Assembly (NCBI GenBank): GCA_003605055.1
Contig: QZKP01000073.1
Span: 1 to 49,784, forward strand
Source: Desulfarculus sp.
GTDB lineage: Bacteria > Desulfobacterota > Desulfarculia > Desulfarculales > Desulfarculaceae
Length of the DNA: 49,784 nt
Direction: 5' to 3'
The notes beneath the pieces are model-generated. The model saw only the letters and a list, made by a program, of their open reading frames with translations. It ran no database searches and was not told the DNA's origin. A program made the translations under genes and the position numbers. Position 1 is the first letter of the stretch. The number at the start of each line of letters is the position of its first letter. This document shows positions 1-7,209 of the stretch, piece by piece.

Positions 1-1
1 G

Positions 2-706
2 GAGATCTGGAACCGCCACAAGGACGGCGAGGCCTACCCCCAGTGGCTGACCATCACCGCCATCAAGGACGCCCGCGAGAAGACCACCCACTACCTGGGC
101 ATGTTCCACGACATCAGCGAGCTGAAACAGGACCAGGCGCGCATGGAGCACCGGGCCTTTCACGACCCCCTCACCGCCCTGCCCAACCGGCTGCTGTTGA
201 CCGACCGCCTGCGCATGGCCCTGGCCCGGGCCCTTCGCCACGGCCGGCTGCTGGCGGTGATGTTCTGCGACCTGGACGACTTCAAGCAGGTCAACGACAC
301 CCTGGGCCACGCCCGCGGGGACCTGCTCTTGCAGGAGGTGGCCCGGCGCCTGGGCTCCATCCTGCGCGAGGAGGACACCGTGGGCCGCCAGGGCGGGGAC
401 GAGTTCGTGATAATCCTGCCGGACATGGCCGACGCCAGCTACGCCGAGGTGGCCGCCCGGCGGGTGCTGGGCGCGGTGGCCAAGCCCTATGAGCTGGAGG
501 GCAACCCGGTGCGGATCACCATCAGCCTGGGCATCGCCATCCACCCCCGCGACGGGCAGGACCCCGACACCCTGGTGCAGCGGGCCGACGAGGCCATGTA
601 CCGCGCCAAGCAGGCCGGCCGCGACACCTACCGCCTGTGGCGGCCCGAATACGCCCGCCTGGCCCGGGAGCGCCAGGACCGGCCGGCCGAGGGCAACGGG
701 GGCTAG
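2..706 (+). CDS. PAS-GGDEF diguanylate cyclase (C-terminal part, 5' end outside window)
   Basis: Makes the second messenger cyclic di-GMP from two GTP. The visible part starts inside the end of a PAS domain (the PAC-like stretch NRHKDGEAYPQW, then HDISELK), followed by a linker helix and a complete GGDEF domain of about 160 residues starting at FHDPLTALPNR. The active-site motif GGDEF is intact (about nt 395-409). An RxxD product-inhibition site (REED) lies five residues before it, so allosteric feedback by c-di-GMP is expected. No EAL domain follows; the protein ends about 25 residues after the GGDEF fold. The start is outside the window, so the full sensory input is unknown. A start at the internal ATG at 101 would cut the PAS domain and is not favoured. 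Confidence 0.93.
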   Translation, partial: EIWNRHKDGEAYPQWLTITAIKDAREKTTHYLGMFHDISELKQDQARMEHRAFHDPLTALPNRLLLTDRLRMALARALRHGRLLAVMFCDLDDFKQVNDTLGHARGDLLLQEVARRLGSILREEDTVGRQGGDEFVIILPDMADASYAEVAARRVLGAVAKPYELEGNPVRITISLGIAIHPRDGQDPDTLVQRADEAMYRAKQAGRDTYRLWRPEYARLARERQDRPAEGNGG

Positions 707-800
707 CCCCTGCGCCGCCCGCGGCCGCGGGCGCAAAGCGAGCCCGAAGCGCCGGCCCCGAGACCGCCAATCCTCCGCCCGCCCCCCTCGGCGTCCTCGC

Positions 801-2048
801 CTAAGAGGCCGTGGTCACCTTGCTGTCGGGAATGAACAGGTAGGCCAGGCCCGCGGCCCCCAGCCCTCCGGCCATGAATATCCACACCCCCCAGAAGTCC
901 CCGGGGCTGGTGGCCGCCGCCGGGTCGCCCTGCAACAGGAGCCCGCTGATCTGCATCACCATGGCCGGGCCCAGCATGGTGAACAGGTTCACGCCGGTCA
1001 TGGAGCGGGCGGCCAGACCCGGGCTGACCAGCTCCTTGATGTGGGCGTACATGATCTGCCCCGGCGCCACGGCCAGCCCCAGGGCCAGGAACAGGGCGTA
1101 GAGCAGCCAGGGCGAGGCGCCGTGGGGCACCCAGCCCAGGCCCAGGAACAACAGGGCCGAGCAGAACAACGAGGGCATCACCACGTACTTGCGGGTGAAC
1201 AGCAGGCGGTCGCTCACCCGGCCGGACAGGGGCATGCCCACCATGAAGCCGATGGCCATGAGCAAAAGGGCGTTGCCCGCCTCCACCGGGGTCAGGCCCA
1301 CGGCGTAGACCAGGTAGGGGCCGGCCCAGAGGCCCTGGATGGCCATGGCCGTGCCGTAGCGGAAAAAGGTGGACATGCCGATGACCCAGTAGGCGGGCAG
1401 CCGCAGAAGTTGGCCCAGGCCCCGGAGCGGGTTCTCCGCCGCCCCCGGCGGCGGCGGCGCGCCCGCCGGCCGGTCATGCACCAGGGCGATCACCGCCGCC
1501 ACCTGCAGGACGTTGAGCGCCGCCACCGAGAGGAAGGCCCCCCGCCAGCCCAGCTCCTGGGCCAGGAGCACCAGGGGCGTGGCCCCCAGGAGCTGGCCCA
1601 GGGTGCCGATGGCCATGAGCAGGCCGGTGAGGGTGGCGAAGCGCCAGGGCGGGAACCAGGCCGCGATGAGGTAGAAGGGGCCCATGAGGTTGCAGCTCAT
1701 GCCCAGGCCCATCAGGGCGCGGCCCCAGGTGGCGGTGGCGAAGCCCGAGGCCAGGCCGAAGAGCACCGCGCCGGCCGCCCCCACCGCGCCCAGCACGATC
1801 ATCACCCGCCGGGCGCCCAGGCGGTCCAGGGCGATGCCCAGGGGTATCTGGCAAAAGGCGAAGACGTAGAAGAAGGCGGCCGAGAGGTCGCTGAGTTGCG
1901 AGGAGGTGAGCGACAGGTCCCGGGCCAGCTCCGGGCTGATCACCGTCACCGAGACCCGGTAGAACATGCTCAGGGTGAAGCTGACCACCCCGATGGCGAA
2001 TATGGCCCAGGCCCGGCCTGATTGCGTTGCGGGGACCGCTGGCTCCAT
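801..2048 (-). CDS. MFS transporter
   Basis: A 415-residue integral membrane protein of the major facilitator superfamily with about 12 hydrophobic segments, split by a Pro/Ala-rich loop near residue 200 (GAPPPPGAAENP) that is the usual central cytoplasmic loop. The loop between helices 2 and 3 has LDRLGARRVM, the family's G-x-x-x-D-R-x-G-x-R-R-like motif; the equivalent in the second half is SGRVSDRLLFTRK. The N-terminal helix SFTLSMFYRVSVTVISP is typical of the anion/nitrate-sugar phosphate-like MFS group, but substrate cannot be read from sequence. The gene stands alone downstream of a small lipoprotein gene on the same strand. No clear ribosome binding site is seen before the ATG at 2048. 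Confidence 0.85.
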   Translation of the reverse strand: MEPAVPATQSGRAWAIFAIGVVSFTLSMFYRVSVTVISPELARDLSLTSSQLSDLSAAFFYVFAFCQIPLGIALDRLGARRVMIVLGAVGAAGAVLFGLASGFATATWGRALMGLGMSCNLMGPFYLIAAWFPPWRFATLTGLLMAIGTLGQLLGATPLVLLAQELGWRGAFLSVAALNVLQVAAVIALVHDRPAGAPPPPGAAENPLRGLGQLLRLPAYWVIGMSTFFRYGTAMAIQGLWAGPYLVYAVGLTPVEAGNALLLMAIGFMVGMPLSGRVSDRLLFTRKYVVMPSLFCSALLFLGLGWVPHGASPWLLYALFLALGLAVAPGQIMYAHIKELVSPGLAARSMTGVNLFTMLGPAMVMQISGLLLQGDPAAATSPGDFWGVWIFMAGGLGAAGLAYLFIPDSKVTTAS

Positions 2049-2102
2049 GGGCCAGCATTCTACTGCTTTTGACGGGCGGTGCCAGGATTTTCTGGCCGGG
2101 GC

Positions 2103-2273
2103 TCAGGCGGCCGGGCCGGGCGGGCCGGCCGGCCCCAGGGGGCGCTGCAGGGGCGGACGGCGGGAGAGGTCGTCCTCCGGCCAGTCGCCGACGGTGCCGT
2201 GGAATTGGCCGCCGCAGCCGGCCAGGGCCAGCAGCCCGGCCAGCAGCAGGCCAAGGATCAGGGCCTTGGTCAT
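2103..2273 (-). CDS. small lipoprotein, function unknown
   Basis: A 56-residue protein with a typical lipoprotein signal: Met-Thr-Lys, a Leu/Ala-rich hydrophobic stretch and the lipobox LALAGC, giving Cys20 as the lipidated residue. The mature part is only about 37 residues, Gly/Pro-rich and without a recognisable domain. I chose the ATG at 2273 because a good Shine-Dalgarno (GGGAGG on the minus strand) lies about 7 bases upstream; an upstream ATG at 2321 would put charged residues before the signal. It lies between the cytidylate kinase-like gene and the MFS gene on the same strand. Function unknown. Confidence 0.6.
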   Translation of the reverse strand: MTKALILGLLLAGLLALAGCGGQFHGTVGDWPEDDLSRRPPLQRPLGPAGPPGPAA

Positions 2274-2399
2274 TCTCTGCCTCCCGCCCTTAAAGCTTAC
2301 GCCGGAATTGGGCGGCGGCAAGGCGGGAGCTTTCGCCGGCCGGGCGAAAGCAAGGGCCTCCCCGCGGGAGGCCCCTGGGGCGCGGACCGCGCGCGGGTA

Positions 2400-3008
2400 T
2401 CACATGGCCGCCCGCAGTATCTGGCAGCCCTTGGCCAGCGAGAAATCCAGTGCCCCCAGGTTGAGCACCAGCTTGTAGGCGTGGGCGTCGTCCCAGGGCC
2501 GGCGCAGGTAGTGGTGCACGTAGGCGCGGGATATCTCGTCCTGGCGTCGGCACTCGGCCTGGGCCTGCTCCAGGGAGATTCGCTGGCGGGCGGCCAGGCG
2601 CTGGCCGCGCTGGGCCAGGGGGGCCACCACCCGGAAGTGGTGCGCCCCGGGGTGCTCGGCCAGCAGGTACTGGCCGCCCCAGCCCAGGATGATCACGTCG
2701 CCCGCCTGGGCCAGGTCGTCCAGCAACTGCTTGACCGCCGCGAAGTAGCGCTGGTCGTCCAGGGCCGCCTCGGGCCGCTGCTCTATGCGCCGCACGGTGT
2801 GCAGGAGCACCTCGTCCACCAGGCGGAACCAATGGGCGCCCTGGCCCCGGGCCAGCAGCTCGGCCTCGGCCGGGCTCATTTCCAGGCGCTGGGCCAACTG
2901 GACCAGCGCCGCCTTGCCCACCACCTGGCAGCCCAGGAGGCGGCCCAGCTCCTGGGCCAGCTCAACGGCGCCGGAGGCGAACTCCTTGCTTATGGTGATT
3001 ACGGCCAT
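2400..3008 (-). CDS. cytidylate kinase-like family protein
   Basis: A 202-residue protein whose start (MAVITISKEFASG) matches the cytidylate kinase-like family, usually I-T-I-S-R-E-F-G-S-G-G. That glycine-rich loop is the nucleotide-binding P-loop; here the second half is ASGAVE, so it is degenerate and phosphate binding may be altered. Further family-like parts are the GWGGQYLL segment near the middle and the Arg-rich region with RRQDEISRAY, which resembles the lid region. Likely a P-loop NMP kinase relative whose true substrate is unknown. It begins 18 bp after the end of atpF and may be read through from the Fo operon; no clear Shine-Dalgarno is visible. Confidence 0.72.
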   Translation of the reverse strand: MAVITISKEFASGAVELAQELGRLLGCQVVGKAALVQLAQRLEMSPAEAELLARGQGAHWFRLVDEVLLHTVRRIEQRPEAALDDQRYFAAVKQLLDDLAQAGDVIILGWGGQYLLAEHPGAHHFRVVAPLAQRGQRLAARQRISLEQAQAECRRQDEISRAYVHHYLRRPWDDAHAYKLVLNLGALDFSLAKGCQILRAAM

Positions 3009-3026
3009 GGTTTGACCCGTTGCTTT

Positions 3027-3611
3027 CTAGGACTGGGGCTTGGCGGTCAGGGCCTGGTCGGTGAACTGGCCCAGCAGGCGGGACTGGTCCGCGGCGGTTA
3101 CCGCGGCCTTGAGTTTTTCCTCGGCCAGGGAAGCGGCCAGCTCCAGGATCTCCCGGGCCAGGCGGCGCTTGGCCCGGCGCAGGGATATCTCCGCGCCCAA
3201 ACGGGCCCGCTCCAGGATCAGCTCCGCCTCCTGCTGGGCGTCGGCGAACATGCGCTGGCGCTCCAGCTCCGCCGCCGCGCCCAGGGCCTGCTCAAAACTG
3301 GTGAGCTCCTGGGCCAGGCCGGCGGTCTGCTCCTGCATGGCCTTGAGTTCGGCCTGGGCCTGGGCCTTGATTCGCTCCATCTCCTCCAGCTCGCCGGCCA
3401 CCTTGGCCCGCTGGCCGGAGAGGAAGTCCTTGAGCGGCTGTTTGGCCATCTTGAAGATGAGCAGCGCCAGGATCAGGAAGTTGACGATGCGCCAGCCCCA
3501 GTCCCACCACGCCTTCCAGGCGGGGGGCGCCTGCTTGGCGGCCAGGGCCGGCTCGGCCCAGCAGAGCAGTCCCAGCAGGGCGGCGGCCGCGATGATGCCT
3601 AGCGCTTTCAC
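3027..3611 (-). CDS. atpF: F-type ATP synthase subunit b
   Basis: Peripheral stalk subunit that anchors F1 to the membrane a subunit. It is 194 residues with an N-terminal hydrophobic stretch ending ALA near residue 24 that looks like a signal peptide, a second hydrophobic helix (residues about 42-56, IVNFLILALLIFKM), then a long charged coiled coil rich in Ala, Glu, Lys and Gln. The start is GTG and overlaps the stop of the b' gene by four bases (GTGA), with GGGAGG a few bases upstream, so the two are translationally coupled. It is the last clear Fo gene of the operon; no delta, alpha, gamma, beta or epsilon genes follow, so F1 must be encoded elsewhere. Confidence 0.93.
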   Translation of the reverse strand: MKALGIIAAAALLGLLCWAEPALAAKQAPPAWKAWWDWGWRIVNFLILALLIFKMAKQPLKDFLSGQRAKVAGELEEMERIKAQAQAELKAMQEQTAGLAQELTSFEQALGAAAELERQRMFADAQQEAELILERARLGAEISLRRAKRRLAREILELAASLAEEKLKAAVTAADQSRLLGQFTDQALTAKPQS

Positions 3612-4036
3612 TGTACCTCCCTGCCCAGGATGCGGCTGGCCATCTGCCGGGAGACCTCCTCGGCCTGCGCCTTTATCTCGCCGCGGGCCGCGGCCATCTC
3701 GCGCTGGATGGCCCCCACCACCTCTTCGCTCTGGCGGCGGGCCTGGTCCTGGGCCCGCTCGATGACCTGGCGGGCCTCCCCCTCGGTGCGGCGGCGCACC
3801 TCCTGCAGCCGCTGGCGCACCTCCTGGCGGCCCTGGCGCAGGCGCTGGCGGTACTGGCTCTGCTCGCTGGCCGCCTGGTCCTGCAGGGAGCGGGCCTGTT
3901 CCCGGCCGCCCTCCAGGGAGGCCGCGCGCTCTTTCATCATGCGGCGCAGGGGTCGGTACATCAGCCGGTTGAGGATGAGGATAAGCACCAACAGGTTGAT
4001 GATCTGCACCAGCAGGGTGGCGTTGATGCTGATCAT
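3608..4036 (-). CDS. atpF': F-type ATP synthase subunit b'
   Basis: A 142-residue second peripheral stalk subunit. It has one N-terminal membrane helix (LLVQIINLLVLILILNRLMY, residues 8-27), the short RPLRRMMKER turn that is common to b-type subunits, and then a long Arg/Glu/Gln-rich coiled coil to the C-terminus. Paired b'-b genes following the c subunit are usual in deltaproteobacteria and photosynthetic bacteria, where b and b' form a heterodimer. It lies 16 bp after atpE1 and overlaps atpF by four bases, so all are one transcript. Confidence 0.92.
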   Translation of the reverse strand: MISINATLLVQIINLLVLILILNRLMYRPLRRMMKERAASLEGGREQARSLQDQAASEQSQYRQRLRQGRQEVRQRLQEVRRRTEGEARQVIERAQDQARRQSEEVVGAIQREMAAARGEIKAQAEEVSRQMASRILGREVQ

Positions 4037-4052
4037 GGGCCCGCCCTCCGGC

Positions 4053-4301
4053 CTAGACCACGAAGATGAGCAGCAGCGAGACCACCAGCGAGTAGATGCC
4101 CGTGGACTCGCTGACCGCCTGGCCCACCAGCATGGTGCGGGTCAACAGGCCCGCTTCCTTGGGGTTGCGGCCGATGGCCTCGCAGGCCTTGCCCGCGGCG
4201 AAGCCTTCGCCGACCCCGGGGCCGATGGCGCCCAGGCCCATGGAGATGCCCGCGCCCAACAGGGCGGCCGCCCTCACCAGATCCGCGCCTTCAATGGCCA
4301 T
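4053..4301 (-). CDS. atpE: F-type ATP synthase subunit c, single hairpin, two-carboxylate motif
   Basis: An 82-residue proteolipid with the usual two-helix hairpin and polar loop (GRNPKEAG, residues 44-51). The ion-binding glutamate is E65 in AVSESTGIY. Position 32, where Na+-type c subunits of Ilyobacter have Gln, is also Glu (GVGEGFAAGK), and E65 is followed by S66-T67. The E32/E65/S66 set matches the two-carboxylate motif described for the Fusobacterium nucleatum Na+ c ring, so Na+ (or Na+/H+) coupling is a reasonable inference, not a proof. It has a strong ribosome binding site (AGGAGG) and lies 65 bp downstream of the five-hairpin c gene. Its helix 2 is very like that of hairpin 5 of the larger protein. 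Confidence 0.95.
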   Translation of the reverse strand: MAIEGADLVRAAALLGAGISMGLGAIGPGVGEGFAAGKACEAIGRNPKEAGLLTRTMLVGQAVSESTGIYSLVVSLLLIFVV

Positions 4302-4366
4302 TTCCTAATTCCTCCTAGCGATGAACAAATCTTTAAAGGGCCCAACGCCGGGCCCGGGTGATTGTC

Positions 4367-5587
4367 TTAGACCACGAACAACAACAACAGGGCCACGATC
4401 AGCGCGTAGATGCCCGTGGACTCGCTCACCGCCTGGCCCACCAGCATCACCCGCGTCAAGAGCACGCTGATGCCCTGGTGGTCCCGGGCGATGCGGTTGA
4501 CGGTGTAGGCCGCGGCGATGCCCTCGCCCACGCCCGGGCCGATGCCGCCGAAGCCCATGCAGATGCCCGCCGACAGCGGAGCCGCCCAGGCCACCATGCT
4601 CTCCGAGGCGCCCCGGGGGATGAACAGCAGGATCAGGCTGACCAAGAAGCCGTAGATCACCGTGGACTGGGCCACGGTCTGGCCGATGAGCATGGTGGTG
4701 GTGATGGGCCCGCTGGCCTCGGGCGTGCGGGCCACACCCGCGGCCGCCTCCTGGGCGGTGAAGCCGTTGCCCAGGCCCGGGCCGATGGCGCTTAGGCCCG
4801 TGGAGATGCCGGCCCCCAGCAGGGCCGCCCAGGTGGGCGAGGGGGGCTGGCCGTTCCAGTCGATGAACATGAGCATGAAGGCCACCACCATCCCGAAGAT
4901 GGCCGGCGTCTGGCTCACCGCGCTGCCGATGAGCATGTTGGTGCGGATCTGGTTGGCCGCCCCGGGCTGGCGGGCCATGCCGGCGGTGGAGCTGCCCGCG
5001 GGCATGCCCGAGCCCACGCCCGAGCCGATGGCCGCCAGGCCCACCGACAGGCCGGCCCCCAACAGGGCCGCCCAGCCCGGCCACAGGGGCTGGCCGGACC
5101 AGTCCATGAACATGAGCATGAAGGCCACCACCATCCCGAAGATGGCCGGCGTCTGGCTCACCGCGCTGCCGATGAGCATGTTGGTGGTCAGCGCCCCCTG
5201 GGTGGGGGGGTTGTCGGCGATGCCCAGGCAGGCCTCGGCCGCGGGGTAGCCGCCGCCGGCGCCCGAGCCGATGGCCGCCAGGCCCATGGCCAGGCCCGAG
5301 CCCAAGAGCCCGAAGGCCTCGATCATGGGCGCGCCCTGCACGTCCATGAAGCACAGCAGCATGGCGATGACCAGGGCGAAGATGCCCGCGCTCTCGGCCA
5401 CGGCCTGGCCGATGAGCATGTTCTTGAGGATGGCGCCGCTCATGGCGGGATTGCGGCCGATGGCTTGGGAGGCCTTGCCCGCCGCGTAGCCCTCGCCCAG
5501 GGCCGCGCCTATGGCCCCGAACCCCACCGAGAAGCCCGCCCCCAGGAAGGAGGCAGCCTGCACCCAAGTTTCCGTGCTGATGGCCAT
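4367..5587 (-). CDS. atpE2: Fused five-hairpin ATP synthase c subunit (406 aa)
   Basis: A c-ring proteolipid of five covalently joined hairpins (about residues 1-82, 83-163, 164-244, 245-323, 324-406), so ten predicted membrane helices. Normal F-type c has about 75-90 residues. Each hairpin keeps the Gly/Ala-rich helix 1, the short polar loop and helix 2. The ion-site positions differ: hairpin 1 has E32 and E65 (AVAESAGIF); hairpin 2 has G112 and Q145; hairpin 3 has S193 and Q226; hairpin 4 has N274 and Q307; hairpin 5 has E355 and E389 (AVSESTGIY). So only the first and last hairpins should bind an ion. The frame is open throughout, the loops stay in register, and the gene sits between atpB and atpE, so it is a working gene. 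Its likely ribosome binding site (TAGGA) overlaps the atpB stop. Known multi-hairpin c proteins (Acetobacterium c1, Methanopyrus) are the nearest precedent. Confidence 0.93.
   Translation of the reverse strand: MAISTETWVQAASFLGAGFSVGFGAIGAALGEGYAAGKASQAIGRNPAMSGAILKNMLIGQAVAESAGIFALVIAMLLCFMDVQGAPMIEAFGLLGSGLAMGLAAIGSGAGGGYPAAEACLGIADNPPTQGALTTNMLIGSAVSQTPAIFGMVVAFMLMFMDWSGQPLWPGWAALLGAGLSVGLAAIGSGVGSGMPAGSSTAGMARQPGAANQIRTNMLIGSAVSQTPAIFGMVVAFMLMFIDWNGQPPSPTWAALLGAGISTGLSAIGPGLGNGFTAQEAAAGVARTPEASGPITTTMLIGQTVAQSTVIYGFLVSLILLFIPRGASESMVAWAAPLSAGICMGFGGIGPGVGEGIAAAYTVNRIARDHQGISVLLTRVMLVGQAVSESTGIYALIVALLLLFVV
4863..4943. repeat. 81-bp identical tandem unit inside atpE2, copy in hairpin 3
   Basis: Eighty-one bases identical to 5106-5186, offset by 243 bp, which is exactly 81 codons or one hairpin. 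It covers helix 2 of hairpin 3 with the SQTPAIFGMV segment. Perfect identity including third codon positions points to recent duplication or gene conversion. Confidence 0.95.
5106..5186. repeat. 81-bp identical tandem unit inside atpE2, copy in hairpin 2
   Basis: Second copy of the 81-bp unit at 4863-4943. It encodes helix 2 of hairpin 2 with Q145 in place of the ion-binding Glu. The helix 1 parts of hairpins 2 and 3 are similar but not identical. Confidence 0.95.
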
Positions 5588-5597
5588 GGAGCGATTC

Positions 5598-6269
5598 CTA
5601 CTTGGTCTGCACCGAGATGTAAACCAGGGTGAGCATGGTGAACACGAAGGCCTGAATCGTCCCCACGAACAGACCGAAGAAGGCGTTGAGCAGCGGCGGC
5701 AGGACCAGGCTGTAAACCAGGTCGCTGACCACCATGATGATGATGGAGCCGCCCATGATGTTGCCGTAGAGACGGAAGGAGATGGACACCACCTTGGACA
5801 TCTCGCCGATGATGTTCAGGGGGGCCATGAAGAACATGGGCTGGATGTACTCGTTGAGGTAGGCCTTCAGGCCCTTGGTCTGGATGCCCGCGTAGTGGGC
5901 GATGAAAAAGCCCAGCACCCCGTAGGCCAGGGGGGTGTTCAGGTCCCGGGTGGGCTCGGACAGCCCCGGGATGACCCCCAGCAGGTTGCTGAGCCAGATG
6001 AACAGGAACACGGTGATTACCAGCGGGAAGTACTTGCGGTTGCGCTCGTCCAGGGCGTCGGCCACCAGCCCCGTGAACACGCCCACCAGCATCTCCCCCA
6101 GGGTCTGCCAGGCCCCGGGCAAAAAGGCCAGGCGGCGGGTGGACAGGAAGCCGAAGACCACCAGGATGGCCATCACCAGCCAGGACATGATCAGGGTCTC
6201 GGAGTTGAACTCCAGGCGATAGGCGCCCAGGCTCAAGTACCAGTGGGGTATGTGGGTCAGCTCTTGCAC
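5598..6269 (-). CDS. atpB: F-type ATP synthase subunit a
   Basis: Membrane stator subunit that forms the ion half-channels facing the c ring. It is 223 residues with about five to six membrane helices. The essential arginine is R166 in SISFRLYGNIMGG, the most conserved motif of the family. SNLLGVIPG and the C-terminal IQAFVFTMLTLVYI are also family hallmarks. The start is GTG at 6269, five bases after the atpI stop. The next gene downstream, ten bases away, is the five-hairpin c gene, so this a subunit must work with the unusual rotor. Confidence 0.96.
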   Translation of the reverse strand: MQELTHIPHWYLSLGAYRLEFNSETLIMSWLVMAILVVFGFLSTRRLAFLPGAWQTLGEMLVGVFTGLVADALDERNRKYFPLVITVFLFIWLSNLLGVIPGLSEPTRDLNTPLAYGVLGFFIAHYAGIQTKGLKAYLNEYIQPMFFMAPLNIIGEMSKVVSISFRLYGNIMGGSIIIMVVSDLVYSLVLPPLLNAFFGLFVGTIQAFVFTMLTLVYISVQTK

Positions 6270-6274
6270 GGTGC

Positions 6275-6685
6275 TCAGCTCTCCGAGGTGGTTCCCACCA
6301 GACGGCCGCCCAGCAGGCGGTCGCTCAGCAGGGTGAACTGAACCAGGAAAAGGCCTGCCGCGCAGGCGAAGACGGAGACGCGGGCCGGGAAAACCAGGGC
6401 CAGGGCCAGGGCCAGGGCCATGAGGCCCAGGCGCAGCACCAGGGAGATCAGGCTCCAGCCGGGGGTCCCGCGGCCCGGCTCCACCACCCGGGGCAGCAGC
6501 CAGGCCATGAGCAGGAAGTTGACCGCCGAGGCCAGCCCGCCCAGGGCCAGCCCCCGGGCCCAGCTCGCCTGCCCCAGGACCAACAAGAGCAGGGCGCCGC
6601 TCAGGGTGAGCAGCAGCGAACGGGTCAGCACCCGCCGCAGAAAGCCGCCCAGGGCCCCCCCGGCCTTAGTCGTGTGGCTCATCAC
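6275..6685 (-). CDS. atpI: ATP synthase subunit I (AtpI-like)
   Basis: A 136-residue small membrane protein with four hydrophobic segments, of the ATP synthase I chain type, encoded directly before atpB. AtpI proteins help assemble the c ring, and in Acetobacterium woodii AtpI is linked to assembly of the hybrid c ring, which makes its presence here relevant. The listed start is GTG at 6685, with ATG three bases further in (6682); either overlaps the end of the upstream atpZ gene by about 20 bases, a sign of coupling. Identification rests on position, size and helix pattern. Confidence 0.78.
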   Translation of the reverse strand: MMSHTTKAGGALGGFLRRVLTRSLLLTLSGALLLLVLGQASWARGLALGGLASAVNFLLMAWLLPRVVEPGRGTPGWSLISLVLRLGLMALALALALVFPARVSVFACAAGLFLVQFTLLSDRLLGGRLVGTTSES

Positions 6686-6923
6686 CGTCTGGCTTGTCCT
6701 CCGGTCCGAGGCCCAGCTTCATAATCTGTCGGTAAGCGGTGTAGCCTCCGCCGGCGATGCCCAGCAGGATGAAGAGGGTTATGAACACTCCCCGAGTGCC
6801 CAACCAGTCATCCAGCTTATAGCCTATATACAGGCATAGCAAGACCGACCCTGCGAAGGTCAGCCCCACTTGCATCACCAGGGCCAGGTGGTCCCACACG
6901 GCCTTGGGTGGTTTGCTGAGCAT
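6666..6923 (-). CDS. atpZ: AtpZ/AtpI family protein, first gene of Fo operon
   Basis: An 85-residue protein with two membrane helices (about residues 16-34 and 43-62) and a short acidic tail (GPEDKPDGDEPHD). The pattern of G-x-x-x-D-x-W (GYKLDDWLG) between the helices is typical of the AtpZ/AtpI small proteins, which in alkaliphilic Bacillus are linked to Mg2+/Ca2+ handling for the ATP synthase. It opens the operon: a promoter-like sequence lies 48 bases or more upstream (6971-6999), and GGGAGG sits before the ATG. Confidence 0.83.
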   Translation of the reverse strand: MLSKPPKAVWDHLALVMQVGLTFAGSVLLCLYIGYKLDDWLGTRGVFITLFILLGIAGGGYTAYRQIMKLGLGPEDKPDGDEPHD

Positions 6924-6970
6924 CGCTGCCCGCCTCCCAATTTAGTCAGGTTTAGCGGGCTGACTAGGCA

Positions 6971-6999
6971 TGCATATACCTGAGGGCGTAATGTGTCAA
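6971..6999 (-). promoter_or_regulatory. predicted sigma70 promoter of the Fo operon
   Basis: On the minus strand a perfect -35 TTGACA (6994-6999) is followed 17 bases later by TATGCA (6971-6976), with TATATG overlapping at a 15-base spacing. The -35 is consensus, the -10 is weak. The position before atpZ and the locally AT-rich sequence support it. Confidence 0.5.
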
Positions 7000-7209
7000 G
7001 CCAAAAAGCGCCAAATTGCACAAGGTGCTAAACCCCTATAGACACCTTCACAAAAACTTTTCGTCTTGTGGCCGGCAAAGGCCCGTGCTAATCTGAAAAC
7101 AGCGCGGGGGGCCCGGGCCTTATCCGCGTTTTCAACCCTGGCCAGTAAGGAAATGTGCGGCGGAGAATCGTTCGCCGAGGTGAACGACGCCGGAACGAGG
7201 AGGTATGTT

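Noticed and set aside
489..2021. 510-codon plus-strand frame opposite the MFS gene
   Set aside because: Low-complexity His/Gln/Arg/Gly shadow; the MFS protein on the minus strand has real membrane helices and motifs.
4305..5567. A second 420-codon repetitive frame overlapping the fused c gene
   Set aside because: Gly/His/Arg-rich repeats that merely mirror the hairpin repeats in another frame.
4367..5587. Idea that the fused c gene is a decayed pseudogene or several merged short genes
   Set aside because: Frame intact over 406 codons, ion-site positions in register at about 80-81 residue spacing, end hairpins fully conserved, and position within the operon.
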